From contig NZ_JHXO01000005.1 in NCBI RefSeq assembly GCF_000621705.1, positions 487,826 to 551,825 on the forward strand: a DNA stretch of 64,000 nucleotides, in the 5' to 3' direction. The position numbers and the translations under genes were made by a program. This document shows positions 63,301 to 64,000 of this stretch, piece by piece. Origin of the DNA: Prolixibacter bellariivorans ATCC BAA-1284 (GTDB taxonomy: Bacteria > Bacteroidota > Bacteroidia > Bacteroidales > Prolixibacteraceae). Under the pieces are notes generated by a model. The model ran no database searches, was not told the DNA's origin, and was given only the letters and a program-made list of their open reading frames with translations. Positions within the stretch are counted from its first letter, which is position 1; every line of letters starts with the position of its first letter.

Positions 63301-64000
63301 ATAGTTCTGATGATGTTGTCAATTTAACTGATGATGGAACCTATTACTGGGCTTCGATAAATCCGGATGATGGAGCATATTTAGCTTTCGCAACAACAAC
63401 ACCGGGCTTTACTCTTAGTAAATCAGCATTAACGATTGGCGAAAATGCCGGAACCGGAACATTTACCGTTGTTTTAGATGCACAGCCATTGAATGATGTC
63501 GTTTTTAAAGTTACAAGCGATGATATGAATGAGGCTACAGTTGATGCATCAACATTAACCTTTACAACGGCCAACTGGAATACACCACAAACAGTCACTG
63601 TTACTGGTGTGAATGATAATATTGACCGTAACGATAACGCCACAATCACTGTTTCGGTAGATGATGCATCCAGTGATGATTATTTTGATGCCTTGGATGA
63701 TCAAACAGTGGCAGTCACTTTAACCAATGATGATACAGCTGGTTTTACGGTAAGTGAAACAAATCTAACAGTTAATGAAAATGCGGGAACAGGTACCTTT
63801 ACGGTAGTCTTAAATACAGAACCAACAACTGATGTTGTTCTTGATGTTGTATGCGATAAAACGGCTGAAGCCACGGTAAGTGCACCGTCACTAACCTTTA
63901 CTCCGGCCAATTGGGATACTCCTCAGACGATTACAGTTACGGGAGTGAATGATGATATCGACCGTGATGATAATGCAACAATCACTGTTTCGGTAGACGA
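60381..64000 (+). CDS. Very large secreted multi-domain surface protein (partial, open at right edge)
   Basis: Open reading frame of 1206 complete codons from ATG 60381 that still has no stop at base 64000. Signal peptide MNYKLALLFGVLVWMGIAPLYA. Two copies of a 276-residue module: a cadherin-like part (VALFPDFTITDAENDDIKGLV) and a C-type-lectin-like part (GHFYEYVNASVTWSEAK, SEPNNGG, EWND). Then a LamG/jelly-roll-like section (about 595-830, LRVWFNANSG, YIIYAADLSDTEVKEVESYLALKYG), a DUF8202-like stretch, and from about 1005 Calx-beta-like repeats of 112 residues (FTLSKSALTIGENAGTGTFTVVL). Likely cell-surface adhesin or sugar-binding protein; a type IX C-terminal sorting signal would lie beyond the window. 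Confidence 0.85.
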   Translation, partial: MNYKLALLFGVLVWMGIAPLYAVDTPPVMNGHDTSPKYYKETNTPVALFPDFTITDAENDDIKGLVIAFTSGNHTDQDILSFTDQNGITGSFDKTKGALVLSGAASPADYQTAVRSITYSNDAAPGAASYDQRTLTISLANADYFSQDSKLNDGHFYEYVNASVTWSEAKIAASAKTYYGLQGYLATVTSVTENSFILSKISNMIWLGGSDAASEGTWLWVTGPENGAPCNYVNWSVSEPNNGGTTGTDEDYLMMYSSNYPGEWNDIYDTKTYGYVVEYGGMSGETLKMTTTTTLNVVAPQPPVMNGNDTSPTYSTETSTPVALFPDFTITDTENDNIKGLVIAFTSGNHTDQDVLSFTNQNGITGTFDKSKGALVLTGDASPANYQAAVRSITYTNDAEFSSVNNEQRTLTISLANTDYFSQDSKLDDGHFYKYVSTELSWTDAKTAAASTTYYGLQGYLCTVTSAAENSFILGIQDNADGVLWLGGSDDVSQGTSEGIWKWVTGPEAGTTFYQGGTAFNGSYVNWGPSQPSNDGNVENYLQFFTNKNSSTLPPGKWNDRKNTTATGYIIEYGGMSGDPTINMTTTTTLNIDLVRPKAPGGVVDNLRVWFNANSGTTSGASTITNGNITGWEGQSRYKITVSDVAGDPAVVPNRANFNAVVSFDGDDAIKTSSTAPYTTYFNSTKDDNTAFLVKKTTDGRVEAGYGSATGTRDRAGYFERTSDNQRTDYGKDGTIMYGNTTTISKYVIARQDVQLGDLSLYLDGALEKQLNEFNSLAGSNDGYLGFGANPQDFSSPSTTDIAEYIIYAADLSDTEVKEVESYLALKYGISKTDDYLASDGSTIWSATDNTGYDNDIFGIGQDNASGLNQKVSRSANNTNGPILATTQDFTASNTDGSRTALGEGNFMLMGHNNGTENSFTSSFNGGTNNRSDRVWKVDETGTVGDVYFAIPKTAITFPSGIPVLVISNDLTFDSSDDVVNLTDDGTYYWASINPDDGAYLAFATTTPGFTLSKSALTIGENAGTGTFTVVLDAQPLNDVVFKVTSDDMNEATVDASTLTFTTANWNTPQTVTVTGVNDNIDRNDNATITVSVDDASSDDYFDALDDQTVAVTLTNDDTAGFTVSETNLTVNENAGTGTFTVVLNTEPTTDVVLDVVCDKTAEATVSAPSLTFTPANWDTPQTITVTGVNDDIDRDDNATITVSVD
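60461..62140 (+). repeat. Two-copy module repeat within the surface protein
   Basis: The DNA unit beginning GGTAATGAAT (60461) recurs at 61289, an offset of 828 bases or 276 codons. Both copies encode cadherin-like plus lectin-like parts with nearly identical phrases such as GLVIAFTSGNHTDQD. Confidence 0.85.
63405..64000 (+). repeat. Calx-beta-like tandem repeats (112 codons)
   Basis: Copies begin at 63405 and 63741 (336-base period), each with an ENAGTGTFTVVL and a TVTGVND(N/D)IDR(N/D)DNATITVSVD part; the array continues past the right edge. Confidence 0.8.

Noticed and set aside
62000..63910. Several minus-strand open frames opposite the surface-protein gene
   Set aside because: They lie inside a continuous plus-strand frame with signal peptide and domain repeats, and mirror its Thr/Asp/Val-rich codons.

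Overview
The window looks like the chromosome of a Bacteroidota bacterium, probably of the Marinilabiliales/Prolixibacteraceae type. The sequence evidence is: rpmB-rpmG followed by a 50-aa DUF4295-type gene and ftsY; several good matches to the Bacteroidota promoter (-7 TAnnTTTG, -33 TTTG-like); SusC-era surface lipoproteins; a PorE-like TPR/PD40/CRD/OmpA protein; DUF4954; a fused CcsBA; and Na+-pumping methylmalonyl-CoA decarboxylase genes. The genus is an inference only. There are no prophage, transposase or CRISPR genes.

Layout. 1-4.6 kb: a cobalamin-riboswitch operon on the minus strand (PKD lipoprotein, BtuB-like TonB receptor, BtuG-like propeller lipoprotein). 4.7-13.7 kb: a four-gene plus-strand exopolysaccharide-type secretion operon (TolC-like/glycosidase-like/SPOR-like fusion, HlyD-like adaptor, zinc-ribbon TackOD1-like plus dead GGDEF protein, membrane GT2), bracketed by two minus-strand REC-kinase proteins, one of which lacks the phospho-accepting His. 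14-25 kb: housekeeping and small genes (propeller, CPBP protease, peroxiredoxin, L28/L33/DUF4295, FtsY, RimO, a YtxH/holin-like envelope triad, RF3, methyltransferase). 25-38 kb: PorE-like protein, DUF4954 triad, TPR histidine kinase, PurL and a flavoprotein that lacks the redox cysteines of its family. 38-44.5 kb: acyl-CoA transferase, then methylmalonyl-CoA epimerase and a full Na+-pumping decarboxylase (alpha, gamma, biotin carrier, beta); this is the succinate-to-propionate route. Methylmalonyl-CoA mutase needs B12, which links this region to the riboswitch operon. 44.8-48 kb: BFD-like/YjbQ/HD operon, tRNA-Arg(CCG), LtrA.

The most striking region is 48.4-58.1 kb, a six-gene minus-strand operon: CcsBA cytochrome c maturation factor, a b-type membrane cytochrome with two H-X13-H helices, a membrane-anchored FAD/iron-sulfur protein, a 20-heme cytochrome c, a 16-heme cytochrome c and an outer-membrane beta-barrel. 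Read together, these form a complete candidate path from the inner membrane through a 36-heme periplasmic wire to an outer-membrane porin, i.e. a porin-cytochrome electron conduit with its own maturation factor. That function is inferred, not demonstrated.

From 58.4 kb to the right edge there is a small hypothetical gene, an AraC regulator and the first 1206 codons of a very large secreted protein (two cadherin-like plus C-type-lectin modules, a LamG-like section, then Calx-beta-like repeats) that is still open at base 64000.
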